Of a DNA stretch of 64,000 nucleotides, positions 63,201 to 64,000 are shown one piece after another. The stretch's first letter is position 1. Every line of letters starts with the position of its first letter. The notes below the pieces were generated by a model. It saw nothing but the letters and a program-made list of their open reading frames with translations, had not been told where the DNA came from and ran no database searches. Both the position numbers and the translations under genes were made by a program. The DNA lies in NCBI GenBank assembly GCA_034336665.1, contig CM067568.1, positions 42,822,770 through 42,886,769 on the forward strand. Direction: 5' to 3'. The DNA comes from Luscinia megarhynchos. Lineage: Eukaryota > Chordata > Aves > Passeriformes > Turdidae.

Positions 63201-64000
63201 CCTTATTAACCTTATTAGCAGAAGTGTAAGTAAAGAACCTGTGCATTTAGTATGTAAAATTTTGGTGTAGACATAAATCAAAATCCAAGATTTCCCCTAC
63301 TTAGAAAGATACTTATATTAGGGACCTACCTCAGGTTTTAATACAAAGAAAAACCCATCAGCAAATCCCAAAGCAGATCCTTATATGCAGTTCATTTAAA
63401 GTACTCAAAGGTCTGCATAGAAAAGATGAGTGTCTTCTTATTTGATTCATGCAGTGACCTGAAAAAAAAAGAGTGCTAGCAAACAGAAGAAAACAATAAT
63501 TGCATTTTTGAGCAGGCATATTTTGCTGCCTGTAGAGTAGCCTAAAACTCTATCTCACTTTGTCTTTATATATTTCTCCCTCTGGCCCTCTCTCAGATTT
63601 TATTGTGCACTGCCTCTCTGCCTTTCTGAGCTCATTTGAGATGTCCAGTTTTGTATAAGCACAAGATGCTGATACTACTTTTGTGATTCCTTGCAATAAC
63701 AACCGTGCTGAAAAGTAGAACAAGGACACATACTGATAAGGACTCTGCTGTCTGGAGTGATTTGGCACATGTCAGGTGGAATTTACGTTTGTGCTGAAGG
63801 CCAACTCCAGGCTTGTGCACCTCTTAGGACCCACTTGAAAGCTACTAAGAGGGTTTAAGTGGTTTTCAAGTCTCTTGTTGGCAGTCTGCACATGGCTAAA
63901 AATCACCCACCGTGGCACAGGACTGTGGTATTTGCTTTACTATTGGTATGTGTCATTTGTGGGCCTCCTGGCAATTTTGATCAACTGATGCAACCACACA

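Larger units (their letters stand above)
56261..64000. other. AT-rich non-coding tract, no gene seen
   Basis: No exon or RNA gene was recognised. The tract holds a (TTTA)n run at 60190-60218. The stretch at 58320-58700 is GC-richer than its surroundings and open in frames on both strands (66-124 codons). It has no recognised domain and may be an unclassified old repeat. Confidence 0.55.

Noticed and set aside
1..64000. Search for tRNA, rRNA, snRNA or histone-type genes
   Set aside because: No cloverleaf with A and B boxes, no rRNA core sequence and no snRNA-like element was recognised by eye in either strand. A covariance-model scan could still find small ones.

Overview
This window looks like vertebrate nuclear DNA, most probably avian. 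It contains no bacterial-style gene density, operons, tRNA or rRNA. The recognisable interspersed repeats are CR1 LINE fragments, the LINE family that dominates bird, turtle and crocodilian genomes. A short LTR-like end and a decayed retroviral-type integrase region resemble bird endogenous retrovirus sequence. About 90% of the window is AT-rich, repeat-poor, non-coding DNA. I found no protein-coding exon that I can defend.

Layout. Positions 1-4160 are AT-rich non-coding sequence. Positions 4160-5755 hold a nested repeat: an older plus-strand CR1 fragment is split by a younger minus-strand CR1 fragment that itself carries an internal deletion. Positions 7680-9085 hold probable remains of a minus-strand endogenous retrovirus (integrase-like reading frames broken by a frameshift, then an LTR-like end). 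Positions 9085-17920 are non-coding. A perfect (CTTCC)n array of about 56 copies occupies 17922-18200. Positions 18750-24760 form a roughly 6 kb chain of CpG-rich blocks. It includes a GC-rich low-complexity tract, a (CA)n tract, a 39/41-bp minisatellite, a strong YY1-type motif and several good plus-strand splice-donor sequences. This is the likely promoter domain of a gene whose coding exons lie outside the window, probably to the right if the plus-strand donors are used. Positions 24760-64000 are AT-rich, low-repeat sequence with short microsatellites. A few stretches there read like cis-regulatory DNA: a CRE/CCAAT/TATA-like cluster near 37300-37420 and homeodomain/SOX-type motif clusters near 36560-37150 and 41580-42540.

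Interpretation. A broad multi-part CpG domain flanked by tens of kilobases of repeat-poor AT-rich DNA is typical of the 5' end of a developmental or neuronal gene in a gene-poor neighbourhood. I could not identify the gene from sequence alone. All statements about conservation and transcription are inference, because no alignment or expression data were available.
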